Shown here: in pieces, positions 1 to 10,310 of the stretch | How the letters are laid out: each line of letters starts with the position of its first letter | Position numbering within the stretch: position 1 is the stretch's first letter | DNA from: Phymorhynchus buccinoides | Taxonomy: Eukaryota > Mollusca > Gastropoda > Neogastropoda > Raphitomidae | DNA: 64,000 nt | Assembly: GCA_017654935.2 (NCBI GenBank) | Contig: CM065690.1 | Location: 14,016,429 to 14,080,428 of the forward strand | Direction of reading: 5' to 3' | The notes under the pieces: model-generated | Database searches by the model: none | What the model saw: only the letters and a program-made list of their open reading frames with translations | What the model was told of the DNA's origin: nothing | Position numbers and translations under genes: made by a program

Positions 1-345
1 CACTGCCATTAATGATTGTATATGCGTTGACTATCCCATTCTTCCGCCACACACCAAAGCTCAGTTGCTGGAACTGAACCTTGGCGTTGATATTTCCATC
101 TTTGATGGCTGTATGACTGATGACCGAAGACCACGAGTATGATGTGGGTCGCTCTCAGTCTGTCCACCTGGCCGTTGAGTCTGTCTGGAGAGCCCTCCGC
201 CCTGGCCGTTGGCCGCAGCTGCAGCTCGTCCGCCCAGTAGTGCAGTGGAAGCACTATCCCCTCACATGGTTTAGCCTGCCAGCTGAAGCGGTTTACCGGG
301 GCATGGCGCTTGGAGCCACATGTGAGAGATTTAGGAGATGGATGA
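1..345 (-). CDS. Possible coding fragment, unidentified
   Basis: The minus strand is open from about 345 to 6 with a composition (GC-rich, few stops) unlike the AT-rich DNA that follows at 480-850. The frame contains a tryptophan/cysteine-rich start (FSWQAKPCEG) and a stretch VDRLRATHIILVVFG that loosely recalls the end of an NXPE/PC-esterase-like domain, but I cannot confirm this. The plus strand also has short open frames here, so orientation is unsure. It could be an exon of a neighbouring gene cut by the window edge or a decayed copy. Confidence 0.2.
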
Positions 346-855
346 GGACCAGTGATGCCCGTCCACCCGAAGGTGCAGCACGCCAGACATCAAAGGTACT
401 ACCTCTATCCAGAGCCCCCTATACCCCTGAAGCCACCAAATCTTGTCCTCTCTTATTCAAGACAGCCAGACTCCAGCAGCCATACACCTGCAAAAAGTTT
501 TAATCAAGCAAATGCTCTCATTTTGCAAAACATACGTATATTTCTTTTCCAAAACAACATTGTTGACTTTTGAGATGTCTCACCAAAACATTATCAGAAA
601 TGTTTTTATTCCATTTTGTAGGCATAAAAGACTAAGAAGGATTTTTATCGCAGGTATATAAAAACTTGGCTGTGGAAGAGCGAGACTGTGGCTTACTATT
701 CAAATGCTCACAAACCAGGGTTTAAGTTCTTTGACTACTGTGGACTTTTTTTATCATAGCCAGTTAACCCCCAAAATAAAACTTGATTCCTGTGCCCTTG
801 AGGCCTACGCATCCATCCTGTGTGAAGTGTTTTCATTCTCGTCTCGTCGCTTCAG

Positions 856-1189
856 CAATAAACCCGTAACTTTGCCTGTCCTCGAGGGAAGAATAACGTC
901 ACGTGTGCCCCTCGTGATGTGTCCCTTGAAGCACGTGACACACGAGCAGTTCACGTGCGACCAGGCCAGTGAGTGCCGGCCTCTGACCAGCAGTGAGCAG
1001 TGGTACAGCAATGTGTGTCAGCTGGCTGCAGGCTTCAGGCAGCCGTATTTCTACTGTGGGCTGCCCGGACAGTTCGTGCCCTACAGTCTGCTGTGTGACT
1101 TCAGAGACGACTGTGCTGAGGGAACTGATGAAGACTTCTGTGTGCACACCGCCTGCACGGGCCAGCAGATCAACTGTGGAAATGGACAG
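856..1189 (+). CDS. GPCR exon: LDLa modules
   Basis: Acceptor TTCAG at 851-855, donor CAG/GTTTGG at 1189/1190. It enters with one base left of a split codon and leaves in phase 0. It encodes a cysteine-rich segment with the acidic LDLa signature CDFRDDCAEGTDEDFC, then the first half of the next module (CTGQQINCGNGQ), which the next exon completes with CVDRKQRC. The open frame continues upstream of 856 to an ATG at 704, but that stretch has no module character and is probably intron. Confidence 0.75.
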
Positions 1190-3741
1190 GTTTGGATTTA
1201 GGTTTATGAACATGTGTGCCAACAAGCATACATCCTCACTTTCAGATAGACAAATACGATTATCTGATTATCATTTGTCTGGCTCTGTTCGGTATACCTT
1301 GTTTTTCTCTTTATTTTGAAACAAAATGGCTGGTATGAAATTCTCGTTCTTTTAAAAATTAAGATCTGCAAGCCAGCATGACATGACCATGACCACTATT
1401 CTTAAGCCTTCTCCTGAAGTGTTGTAAGGCTTAACTTGTTCTCACCAGAATATTGCAAGTCATTTGGATCTTGAGCATTTTAGGTGCTTACAGTCTTAGG
1501 GATTTGCTTTGGTGCTATTAACAATCTAACATTCAATTTCATTTGAAAAATCTTAACATCATTCTAAACTGAACAAAAAATTGAACATGGAATTTACAAA
1601 TATCTTCTAGTCATTAAACGCGCCTTTGGCCAATTTTCAAACCTAAATTTCCTTTTGACTTTTAACCTTACTTCCCACATGTAATTGTTGATTTTCAGTG
1701 TGTAGACCGTAAACAGAGATGCAATGGTTATAAAGATTGTTCAACAAACATGGATGAAGAGAATTGTCCCGACATATCTTCCCGAGTGACCGATGTTAAA
1801 CCTCCTGCTGTTGTTGAATTTGACATACCTGGAGGATTCACAGTGACTCCCCTGCTAGACAACGTCACCCTGTGTCCAGAGACCCATTTCAAGTGTCATG
1901 ATGGTGGCTATTGTCTACCTGTCTATGTCAGGTGTAACGATATCAATGACTGTCCAGAGCACGAGGATGAACTGTGGTGTAGTCGATACAGATGTCCTGG
2001 ATTCTACCGATGTCGTGGAAGGGAGAGAACCATCTGTGTGCACGTGGATCACCTGTGTGACGGTCTGCCCCAGTGTCCTCAACATGATGACGAACTGATG
2101 TGTGACACCACCTGTCCTGAGTCATGCACGTGCTATGGTCTGGCCTTCACCTGTACCCACACCTTTCAGGTGAGCTCTTTCCCTCAGCTACGTTACCTGG
2201 AAGCCAGTGGTAGTGGGCTGAAGCAGGCTGAAGTCGCCAGTAACATCATGCTGATACACCTGGGTGTGAAGGCGTGTGGCTGGAGGTCACTCGTAGAATT
2301 CACATTGCACAACCTCCATAGTTTGGACTTGAGTGACAATTTGCTGACTCATGTAAATTTTAGTCAATTTCAATCACTGTTGAGTCTAAGAAAACTCAGT
2401 CTGACAGGCAACCCTTTAGCTCATAATATTTTTGATGTTCAGAATAAAGGTTATCTACATACACTGAAATGTTTCAACCTTTCCCAGCTCTGGATCGATT
2501 CACTAGATATGGATGTCCTAACGGGGGCTTTGCCAGTCTTGCAAGTTCTGGACATGTCTCACTCTGGAATTCAGTCACTGAAGGGACAATCACTTCCCCA
2601 AACACTTCAAGTATTGAATCTGCTAGGTTGCCCCATAGCTCAGTTCACCCCAGACTTCATGAAGAGAATGAACGATCTGCTTCAAGTTTCTGTGGGCAAT
2701 TTTAAATTGTGTTGTCCTGCAGTTTTACCAGACAACTTCGAAGGTGAATGTTTGGCCCCATCGGATGAAATATCCTCGTGTGATGATTTGCTAAAGTCTA
2801 ACATGTACCGTTTTGCTTTGATAGTATTTACTGTGCTGTCAATTGTCGGGAACATGACCAGCTTTGTTTACAGATTATGTTTTTCGTTACAGAAAATCAA
2901 GTCTGGTTTCACCATATTTGTGCTTCATTTGTGTGTTTCTGACTTTTTCATGGGAATATATCTGTCGTTTATCGGCATTGCTGACCAGATGTTTGCTAAC
3001 GTCTATGTCTGGAGTGAGACGAAGTGGAAAACCAGCCAGTTTTGTAACGTTGCAGGATTTCTGTCGTTTTTATCTTCAGAAGTTTCAGCTTTTCTGATAT
3101 GCATAATCACCCTGGATAGATTCATTGTACTTCGTTTCCCTTTCAGTCAAATTCGGTTTGAAGCCACATCAGCTCACGTGACATGTGCCATTATCTGGAC
3201 ACTGGGATTTCTCATGTCTACAGTACCTGTGCTTCCTGTGACGTCACACTGGGAATTCTACCATCAGACAGGTATCTGCATTCCGCTGCCAGTCACCAGA
3301 GCCGAGTTCGCTGGTCACAGTTACTCCTTCAGTGTCATGATCGTCTTCAACCTGGTCCTTTTCCTGCTGATTGCTGTGGGTCAGTGTCTCATCTACTGGT
3401 CAGTCAGGTCCAACGCCATGTCTGAACAGAAAATGCAGACCACCAACAGCGTTGGTGAAAGGATCAAGTCCAAAGAAGCTGTCCTGGCCAGGCGTCTTCT
3501 GACGTTGGCCATGTCTGACTTTCTGTGCTGGTTTCCCATTGGACTGTACGGCCTGTTGGTGGCCATTGGTGTCGTAATTCCAGGGGAGGTCAATGTGGTC
3601 ATGGCCATTTTTGTCTTGCCTCTCAACTCGGCCCTAAACCCATTTATCTACACCTTGAACATAGTGCTGGAAAAACGACACAAGGCCAAAGAAATGCAGT
3701 TTCAGAGACGCATAGGCAAGTATCTGAAACACAGGACTTAG
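856..3741 (+). CDS. LDLa-LRR rhodopsin-like GPCR (type C LGR, GRL101/relaxin-receptor-like), 3' part
   Basis: Seen: two exons (856-1189 and 1699-3741) joined in phase encode the C-terminal part of a large receptor. In order: LDL-receptor class A modules (about 1035-1140; one split by the intron, 1153-1189 plus 1699-1767; 1870-1978; 1987-2101), an LRR N-cap cysteine cluster (about 2104-2160), several leucine-rich repeats (2180-2700), a hinge with CCP and SSCDDLL, then seven hydrophobic helices (about 2806-3660). TM3 ends in DRF instead of DRY, and TM7 carries NPFIY. Known: this order defines type C LGRs such as relaxin receptors and Lymnaea GRL101, plasma-membrane peptide receptors coupled to G proteins; GRL101 carries many LDLa modules. 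Inference: a GRL101-like receptor; the ligand cannot be read from sequence. The signal peptide and first modules lie to the left of the window or in 1-855. TAG stop at 3739-3741. Confidence 0.85.
1190..1698 (+). other. Intron of the LDLa-LRR GPCR
   Basis: GT at 1190 and pyrimidine-rich ATTTTCAG ending at 1698. AT-rich, with no repeat or second gene seen. The splice divides one LDLa module between two exons without changing phase (0/0). Confidence 0.75.
1699..3741 (+). CDS. GPCR terminal exon: LDLa, LRR and 7TM
   Basis: Starts after the acceptor at 1698 and reads in one frame to TAG at 3739-3741. It holds the rest of one LDLa, two complete LDLa modules, the LRR block, the hinge and all seven transmembrane helices; encoding the LRR block and the whole 7TM domain in one exon is unusual for vertebrate LGRs, whose LRRs are spread over many exons. 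The third intracellular loop (SNAMSEQKMQ...ERIKSKEAVLARR) is basic. The C-tail after TM7 is short and basic. Confidence 0.85.
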   Translation, partial: CVDRKQRCNGYKDCSTNMDEENCPDISSRVTDVKPPAVVEFDIPGGFTVTPLLDNVTLCPETHFKCHDGGYCLPVYVRCNDINDCPEHEDELWCSRYRCPGFYRCRGRERTICVHVDHLCDGLPQCPQHDDELMCDTTCPESCTCYGLAFTCTHTFQVSSFPQLRYLEASGSGLKQAEVASNIMLIHLGVKACGWRSLVEFTLHNLHSLDLSDNLLTHVNFSQFQSLLSLRKLSLTGNPLAHNIFDVQNKGYLHTLKCFNLSQLWIDSLDMDVLTGALPVLQVLDMSHSGIQSLKGQSLPQTLQVLNLLGCPIAQFTPDFMKRMNDLLQVSVGNFKLCCPAVLPDNFEGECLAPSDEISSCDDLLKSNMYRFALIVFTVLSIVGNMTSFVYRLCFSLQKIKSGFTIFVLHLCVSDFFMGIYLSFIGIADQMFANVYVWSETKWKTSQFCNVAGFLSFLSSEVSAFLICIITLDRFIVLRFPFSQIRFEATSAHVTCAIIWTLGFLMSTVPVLPVTSHWEFYHQTGICIPLPVTRAEFAGHSYSFSVMIVFNLVLFLLIAVGQCLIYWSVRSNAMSEQKMQTTNSVGERIKSKEAVLARRLLTLAMSDFLCWFPIGLYGLLVAIGVVIPGEVNVVMAIFVLPLNSALNPFIYTLNIVLEKRHKAKEMQFQRRIGKYLKHRT

Positions 3742-3819
3742 CAATATAGTCTTTTCATGTTGGAGATGGTGGCATCTTAGATTCTTTCAATGTTTCCGAT
3801 TTAAAAAAAGCAAATGTTG

Positions 3820-3825
3820 AATAAA
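3820..3825 (+). terminator. Polyadenylation signal AATAAA of the GPCR gene
   Basis: AATAAA about 80 bases after the stop codon, in an AT-rich 3' UTR; the nearest canonical signal downstream of the gene. Confidence 0.6.
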
Positions 3826-5071
3826 ATCTTAAACTTTATTGGAACAGGTGAATGTACTTTTCTTTTGATATTCAGAAGCTTATTTGTTACTCACACATCT
3901 GACATACCTGGCCAAAGAACTGCAGTTTTAGTTGCACACAGGCGAAGATGAAGATCTTAACCATAGGAATTAACGTAGACCTAGGATTAACTAACCAGCC
4001 GCGAAGCAGAAGCTGATTAATGTTATCAGGGCATTCTGTTTGTTCCTGACAATCTGTCTATCTGACTTATCAATGTTAGCACGATAACTTTTGAACGGTG
4101 GGGCCTAGGACCCTCAGACTTTGCATGTTGATAGGTAGCACTGTTGTTGTCTTACCCTGGCTAAAAGACTCCAGGGATAATCTCAACAGCCGAAGCACTT
4201 GAACGCCTTCACGCCCAGGGATGAGAACATTACGTGTGTGACCGGTTGGTTTTTTTTTTATTACCCCGCCACGTAGGCAGCCACACTCCAACTTCGGAGG
4301 ATTTGGGAGACTGATGATGTTATGCTAGGAGCTTGTCATGGCTAAAGACAATCCCCGCATAACTATGCAGAGCATAACAACATTTTGATGTAGCCTTGGT
4401 GTTCTAGCCTATGTCAATTGGTCTGACACAGCCTTAAGCCAAGGCGAATATAGGTAGAGCTGATATCAAGGCCGAGTTCATTGATGGTCATTGGTCAAAG
4501 ATCAAGGTCACTGGAGCCGAAAATACTTTTGAATATTATTATTATTTATTGTTATGATCTAGGAAAGCCTACTGCTGAATAGCCATTGCTCCTATGCTGA
4601 CCAGCATAACACATTAACAGCGACATGCGCTTGCCTGTTCTTTGTCGTCTGCTCAGGGTCGAGTTTCTATAGACGACGGTCGTCGCGCGCATAACTGTTA
4701 CTCCCAAAGGGGTCTAAGAAACACTTTAGAAAACGTTTGCGGAAGAATATTACAAGTTCTTGTCTGATTGGTAAAATAAAAGTATTATTTTAACCAAACT
4801 AGATTGGATCAATCAACAACAAGAAATGTATTCACCCCATGCAAGTCACGTGATAGTTACTTTGGGAGATACTTTGGGAGTAGCCGCAAAACGCTTTCGA
4901 CAAACGTCGGCAAAAGGTGTTTCTTAGTACCGTTTTTGCCGATTTGCGCTCACGCTACGTAACGTTAACCCTTGTGAAACGGCCCCCTGGACTTAGCCCA
5001 CGTTGATTGTTTAGACTATGCAGGGAGAACTAGATTGTTGAGCGTGACATAAAGAGTGTCTTGTATGGTAA
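3826..5071. other. Intergenic DNA with repeat fragments
   Basis: No gene seen. Contains the first copy of a dispersed repeat (4139-4306). Around 4950-4990 there is a sequence typical of a TIR-element end (GTTAACCCTTGTGAAACGG); no clear opposite end was found. Confidence 0.5.
4139..4306 (+). repeat. Dispersed repeat family A, copy 1
   Basis: Shares long stretches with 7744-7917: CTTACCCTGGCT, AAAGACTCCAGGGAT, AACAGCCGAAGCACTTGAAC, GAGAACATTACGTG and CAGCCACACTCC. Two copies in the same orientation about 3.6 kb apart. Probably a SINE or MITE; its ends were not defined. Confidence 0.6.
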
Positions 5072-5274
5072 GACGGGGTAAAAAGCCCATGGGCGGGTAA
5101 GAAGCCCATGCCAATCATCTCATGAAATAAAGCAACTTTCAGTCTCATTTTGCCCATGAGACGAGTGTTAATGTTTAGCATTCGTCTCATGGGCAAATTT
5201 AACTGAAATTTGCTTTATTTCATGAGATAATTGGCATGGGCTTCTTACCCGCCCATGGTTTTTTGTACCCCGCC
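5072..5274. mobile_element. Foldback element with about 95-bp arms
   Basis: Long imperfect inverted repeat. The left arm contains GGGCGGGTAAGAAGCCCATG and CCAATCATCTCATGAAATAA; the right arm contains their complements, TTTCATGAGATAATTGGCAT and GGGCTTCTTACCCGCCCATG. The spacer is only about 10-15 bases. It encodes nothing. Interpreted as a foldback MITE; a large cruciform is possible. Confidence 0.7.
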
Positions 5275-6172
5275 TTCCCCTAGTTGTATTACTGTACAAT
5301 AGGGCGAATCATACAAATTACTATAGGGATACTTCCCTTTTGGTACGATGTGACGAAAATTTGAAGGCAAATATTTTGCAAGATAATCTTCTAGTTTAGA
5401 GGATGACACACGCTGTTCGACAGTGTGTCCGTTGTTAAACTGACACAAAAGTAGAGAACTCTATGAGAAGTCGAAATAATCTCAAACGGATTGCTCAATC
5501 ACCTTTTGACCCATATACACGTTCAATAAAAATGTCGTTCTCAAGCAAAATTATAAATAGAAAGCCAATGGAAAACATACGCACAGACACACACACTCTC
5601 TCTCTCTCTCTCTCTCTCTCCCTCCCTCCCCACGCACGTGATCCACGAGACACGCACTCGCACTTTCCTGGAATGTTACTGGATTACGAGAATGAGCGAT
5701 CCGGGAGGGCTCTAAATTACTAAAAAAATACCCCCAAAATAGCATAGCGTTGCGAACATCATAACACTACACTCATAGACTTTTTTTTTTAAAAGCCGGA
5801 GATCAGAACGGTATGTTTCATTCTATCCCTTTTCATGTCTTTGGTAGTCATGGTGAAGTGACGTTAGGAAGAACCCACATTTTAAAGGGGGAAAGTAGTC
5901 AGGCTCTGGCCTGAGTGCCTGACCCGGATGCTACGCCCCTGAGTAATAGAAATATTTCATCTGCCTCGGTGGAGGACTTCAAATCCCAGATATAAGCATC
6001 AGCCCCTGCCCCTCCTCCCCCTCCCCCCCTCCCTCCATTCCCTGCCCTTCTACCTCAACTCCCTCCGTCCTGGCCCTCCCCTCCCCCAACTGCTGATCAT
6101 CTAGGCAGCAAAACAGTTTGCATCTTCAAGTCTTCACTAGATTGAAAAGTTATAGAATGTAGCATTCGAGAA
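5275..6172. other. Intergenic, low complexity
   Basis: No gene seen. Contains a (CT)n tract near 5590-5630 and a C-rich tract at about 6000-6100. Confidence 0.5.
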
Positions 6173-6680
6173 TCACCCGCGGAGTTACGCTTGTCTTCAA
6201 AGGCCCTGGCCTAGTTTTCAAGGTCACACGTCAAGGTCATGACCTTGACCTTGACCCCAAAAGGCACATTTATAATACCCAGCCAACATTCCCACCTGAT
6301 TTCATCTTGGGAACTCCATTTTTCCGACCCCCCGATTTTCAGGGTCCAACGATCTCCTTGACCTTGACCTTGATTGGTCAACAATATTCGGAAGGAGCAT
6401 AAGCCAAACCACCTTCATACCAAGTTTCAACATCCTATGTCGACTGGTGCCCGAGATATGGCTAAAAATACATTTTCAGTTTTCAAGGTCATACATCAAG
6501 GTCATGACCTTGACACCAAAAGGCACATCTACAGTACCTAGCCTACATGCACATCAAGTTTCATCTTCCTATCTTTATTCCTTCATGGTGATATGCTGTT
6601 AACAAACCCACACACATACACACACAGCCACTTACACAACAAAAACAATATCACCTTCGCTCCGTAAACTCCGCGGGTGA
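6173..6680 (-). mobile_element. TIR element rich in TCAAGGTCA motifs, copy 1
   Basis: Bounded by inverted ends TCACCCGCGGAGT at 6173 and ACTCCGCGGGTGA ending at 6680. The body is the reverse complement of the element at 13561-14287. It holds nine exact TCAAGGTCA/TGACCTTGA nonamers (6218, 6231, 6240, 6246, 6359, 6365, 6483, 6496, 6505); two pairs form the 18-bp palindrome TCAAGGTCATGACCTTGA. No open frame. Known: TCAAGGTCA is the extended monomer half-site of nuclear receptors of the FTZ-F1/SF-1 and ERR type, and AGGTCATGACCT is a palindromic receptor element. Binding here is inference. Confidence 0.75.
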
Positions 6681-7012
6681 TACATATTTCTTAGTCACGC
6701 CGTCTCAGTAGACATTCCAGTGACTTAAGAGGTTGCGCAATGCGACAAATAAAATAACTAGAAAACTATCTTTGGGCACAGTGTGTGTGAGGGATTGGGG
6801 GGGGGGGGGGGGGGAGAAGAAAAAACGTGTATGTATATATGTTGTGTGAGTGGGGAAAGGGGTAGGGGAGGGGGTGGGCCATAGACCTTTTCACAGTATC
6901 CAGGCAAAAGACCAATCCGGCTACCGTAGCGGTCCCCGGGGCCAAACCCCGACCGGCACAGCTCCTGCCCTTCATTTACCGCTACTTTGATCTATGGCCC
7001 CCTAGTCAGAGA
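6681..7012. other. Intergenic, G-rich and GT-rich tracts
   Basis: Contains a poly-G run around 6797-6815 and GT-rich DNA; nothing coding seen. Confidence 0.4.
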
Positions 7013-7340
7013 TTAGAATGACAAGTTGTTGAGCTCCCTCTTGAAAGATACCAAGGAGGGAGCTTCAGCTGCTGCGGCTGGAAGAGAGTTCCATACTGGA
7101 ATAGTTCTGGGGAAGAAGCTGTATTTGAAAGTGTTTGTTTTTGTTGTGATTTGTCTGAATTTCAAGGAATGGTTTGATCTGGTGCGGGTGTTGCCAGGGA
7201 GAAGAAACTGATCTGCTTTGATGTCTACGAGGCCATTTACAACTTTGTACAGCATGGTGGTCTGGTGTTTCTAAAGTTCTTCTTGCTTCAAGAGATTCGA
7301 ACGGATACTGGATTTAACGTCCTCCCCGTCCTAAGGACAC
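7013..7340 (-). mobile_element. LINE reverse-transcriptase 3' fragment
   Basis: The minus frame encodes MLYKVVNGLVDI, then TRTRSNHS and KYSFFPRTIPVWNSLP followed by VSFKRELNNL to a stop. This is the characteristic C-terminal tail of non-LTR retrotransposon ORF2 proteins in invertebrates (a basic segment, FFPRTI.WNSLP, then a helix ending in FK..L). Only the last part of the gene remains; the rest is truncated at its 5' side, as usual for LINE copies. A dead copy, not a host gene. Confidence 0.7.
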
Positions 7341-7369
7341 ATGTGGGATATTAGTTTGTGTGTGCGTGC

Positions 7370-7655
7370 GTGTGCGTGCGTGCGCGCGTGTTTGTACAAG
7401 TGTATGTTTGGTTAAGTTTGTGTGCGTTTCAGTGAGAATGTGTTTTCTGTGTGTTTGATGAAATATGTGTGTGTATGTTTGTGTGCAAGAACGCGTTCAC
7501 TCTCGTGCGTGCACGTACGTGAGTGTGTTTCTGTTTTGCGTGTGTGTCTGCTGTGCGTGTGCGTGCGTGTGTGAGTGTTTCAATGCTGATTGTAAAGCGC
7601 TTTGTGCTCGATAAAAAGCGTTATATAAATATCCGTTTATTATTATTATTATTAC
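7370..7655 (+). mobile_element. LINE/SINE 3' tail with GCGCT-TATA-(TTA)n end, copy 1
   Basis: GT-rich DNA followed by AATGCTGATTGTAAAGCGC, GATAAAAAGCG, TATAAATATCC and a (TTA)n tail. Nearly the same order recurs at 30030-30260, and a weaker relative of the tail is at 19825-19890. This tail type is widespread in invertebrate SINEs and LINEs. Confidence 0.65.
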
Positions 7656-7743
7656 TGTGGGACATTAGTTTGAACCCCCCTAAAGTAGGGCCTACATAGC
7701 ATAAAAATCGTCAAAACGATGACGGCGGATGCCGAGTGACAGA

Positions 7744-7917
7744 AATAATGTTGCTGTTGTGGTCTTACCCTGGCTTAAAGACTCCAGGGATCAACCCAAC
7801 AGCCGAAGCACTTGAACACTATGGCACAAATGCACCAGCTAGGGAGGAGAACATTACGTGCGTGACCGTTTTTCGATTACCCCGCCGCGTGAGCAGCCAC
7901 ACTCCGACTTCGGAGGA
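7744..7917 (+). repeat. Dispersed repeat family A, copy 2
   Basis: See 4139-4306. This copy has CTTACCCTGGCTTAAAGACT and AACAGCCGAAGCACTTGAAC, and ends near CTTCGGAGGAG. Confidence 0.6.
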
Positions 7918-8059
7918 GAAAGAATATGATAAAGTGAGTTTTACGTCCCGCTCTCGGCCTGGGAAGGCACATATGGGACAAGGAGAAAGAATAATTATAA
8001 TGCGTACTTTTATAGCGCACCTCCCTTGCCCCTTCATACCCCCCCCCCCCCCTCCCCGC

Positions 8060-8475
8060 TTCCCTGCCAATCCAAGATCATTAACCTCAGCCAGTCTTAA
8101 TATTCTAAGATCTTCCATGGTATTGATGACATCAATTTTGAAACTTTCTTTTCTGTTCCACAATTTAACATCACTAGAAAGTCCGAAGGCAAAATCTTTA
8201 TTAGACATTGTCAAAGTAATAGAAGGAAATTTTCATTTTCTTATAGAGTTGCAATTCATTGGAATGAATTAAGTATCAAGTTTGCAACTAATATTAACAC
8301 CTTTAAAAATGGATTCCAGTCAGAAATTTCAGTCTTTTTTATGATTTTGACTGATTGTCCTTCAAAAACTTGATCAGACCCAAAATAATGTCATTGCCAA
8401 AGAGGGGACGTTATATAGGCCGCGAGGCCTAGGCTTAAGAGCCTGTCCCTACTACTACTACTACTACTACTACTA
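8060..8475 (+). mobile_element. LINE 3' end with (TAC)n tail
   Basis: A plus frame around 8175-8330 encodes FSYRVAIHWNELSIKF followed by TFKNGFQ, the usual LINE RT C-terminus (R..WN.L ... FK). It is followed by a short UTR with TATATAGGCCGCGAGGCCTA and AGAGCCTGTCCC, ending in (TAC)n at 8449-8475, a typical CR1-type microsatellite 3' end. Truncated and frameshifted. Confidence 0.6.
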
Positions 8476-8781
8476 TGGCAGAACCTCTTTTCAGCTTAAC
8501 TGTCAGAATCTTCAGTACGTTGAAGGCTGACAGTGAAGCGAAAGAAGAAGAAGAAGAAGAAGAAGAAGAAGCGCGATACCCCATAGTGGGCTCATCGCGC
8601 TTTACAAAGACAAGGTCAAGATGATGTGCCACCCCCACCCCCCCTACATTTCTCGGGTAATTCCATTTTTCCGTTTTTGCCTTTCTTACCAAACATGAAG
8701 CTGTATTTTATGAACATTTTCAGCTAATTATCTTTGTTCGATAATTAATTGCAGTCATGATAAAGGCCATTATCTAATAGG

Positions 8782-8814
<33 letters not shown>

Positions 8815-9458
8815 TATGTAGTGCAGTACACCGCGCCATTTGTCACAGTCGTGGTTCATTGCGTTTTTCCGTCTTATAGGGAGTGTAGGGTTAGGGTTAG
8901 TATTCCAAAAAGATAATTAGCTGAAAAGGTTCATAAAATACAGCTTTATGTTTGGTAAGAAAGGCAAAAACGGAAAAATGGAATTAACCGAGAAATGCAG
9001 AGGGGGTGGCACATCTTTACCTTTACCGGTAAAAGATTCAACATGCACAAATCGTACAAAGAACACGTAGTTAACAGTATCACATCAAACACATAAGGAC
9101 AGACAAAGGCGCTCACCTTGGCTTGCACGGCCTTCCTGTCCGAACGTTGACAAAAGGGGCGTGTTGCACGTGCGTAGGAGAGTTGAAAGGGTGAGAGAGA
9201 AAAAATGGCGGGGGTGTGATAGTTCCAAACACCCAAGTACGTTCAAAATGAAAATGGAACAACACATAAAATCCGAACCACACTGGCGAAAACAGGTACA
9301 AACCATTGCGCGAACGAGTCCATAATAAACCACTCTGCAAACTTTCAAACCACAATATTCCACAGAGACAACGTTAGAGCACCAAAACAACATGGAGACT
9401 AAATCACTCAACCTGTCAGGCGTGTGACCTCCTCGACATCATTTGTAAAGGAACTGCA
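8476..9458. other. Intergenic with a 30-base poly-C and a repeated segment
   Basis: Contains (GAA)n at about 8540-8570, poly-C at about 8783-8814, and two inverted copies of the same stretch on either side of the poly-C: 8640-8740 and the complement at 8910-9010 (both read AGCTGTATTTTATGAAC or its complement). No gene seen. Confidence 0.5.
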
Positions 9459-9660
9459 ACACTACATACGATCCAATCTCAATACGATGCGATTTGTGAC
9501 GACGTGAGTCATGATTCACGTGAAATATTTCCGTCTAAAAAATAATTCCACTACTTTCGCTCTATATACTCAAGAAGACACACTACATGAAATTCACGTG
9601 AGTCATGACTCACATCATATCACAATCGCGTCGCATTCAGATCCGATTCGTATGTAGTGT
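9459..9660. mobile_element. Palindromic MITE with ACACTACATACGA ends
   Basis: Inverted repeat ends ACACTACATACGATCC and GATTCGTATGTAGTGT, with arms continuing inward through GATGCGA and GTGAGTCATGA. The inner part holds TGAGTCATGACTCA, a double AP-1-like site, at about 9600. Non-coding. Confidence 0.65.
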
Positions 9661-9766
9661 ATCGGGCCTATTAAGGGACAGGGGCGGATTATGAGGGTTT
9701 CCTGGCTGCACTGAGGCTGGCTTAAACACACATACATACACACACACACTTGCGCAGAACCAAATT

Positions 9767-10011
9767 CGATGGCTTGGAGTCAGAACGGACTATCTTTTAG
9801 ATAGTCCATTGACTTATTAGGCCTATTGATGATATTGCAAAAACTAAGGACTTGTATTTTTTTTTAAAATACAAATAATACAAAATGGGGATTATGCTTT
9901 TTATATTTGTGCAGTCTTTTTTTTGTTATACAAGTTATTAGTTTTCACAATATGTTCAATAATACGTCAATGGACTATCTAAAGATAGTCCGTTTTGACT
10001 CCAAGCCATCG
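9767..10011. mobile_element. MITE with about 45-bp terminal inverted repeats
   Basis: Left end CGATGGCTTGGAGTC, right end GACTCCAAGCCATCG. The arms contain a second palindrome, GGACTATC...GATAGTCC, and CAATGGAC or its complement. The centre is AT-rich. No coding capacity. Confidence 0.75.
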
Positions 10012-10243
10012 CAATTTTCTTAGCAATAAATCAAAATCTGTGGGAAACCCCCTTTTATGAAGAACATAATCCAGCCGCGAAGGTAAAATCTGGTTAATGT
10101 TTTCACAGCTTGCTTCCTTCTGTTTAGTGACCACAGTCGCACTTGACTATTGCATAGGGATCTACGGAAGATGCGCGGAGACAAAGAAAGAGGGCTTAGT
10201 GGAGTTTTAGATTGAAGCTATCGACACGAAAGTACTGACAGTC

Positions 10244-10310
10244 CTAACTTAGAAGCTCTTCCAATGTCCTATAGGATTTAATAGGACTTTTGGAAGAGCT
10301 TCTAAGTTAG
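10244..10310. repeat. Near-perfect 29/30-nt hairpin
   Basis: Left arm 10244-10272 (CTAACTTAGAAGCTCTTCCA...), loop of 8 bases, right arm 10281-10310 complementary except for one bulge or mismatch. Could be a tiny foldback element or a transcribed hairpin; nothing shows transcription. Confidence 0.6.

Noticed and set aside
704..855. Start codon of the GPCR at 704
   Set aside because: The frame is open, but the stretch is AT-rich without signal-peptide character, and a good acceptor at 855 precedes the LDLa modules.
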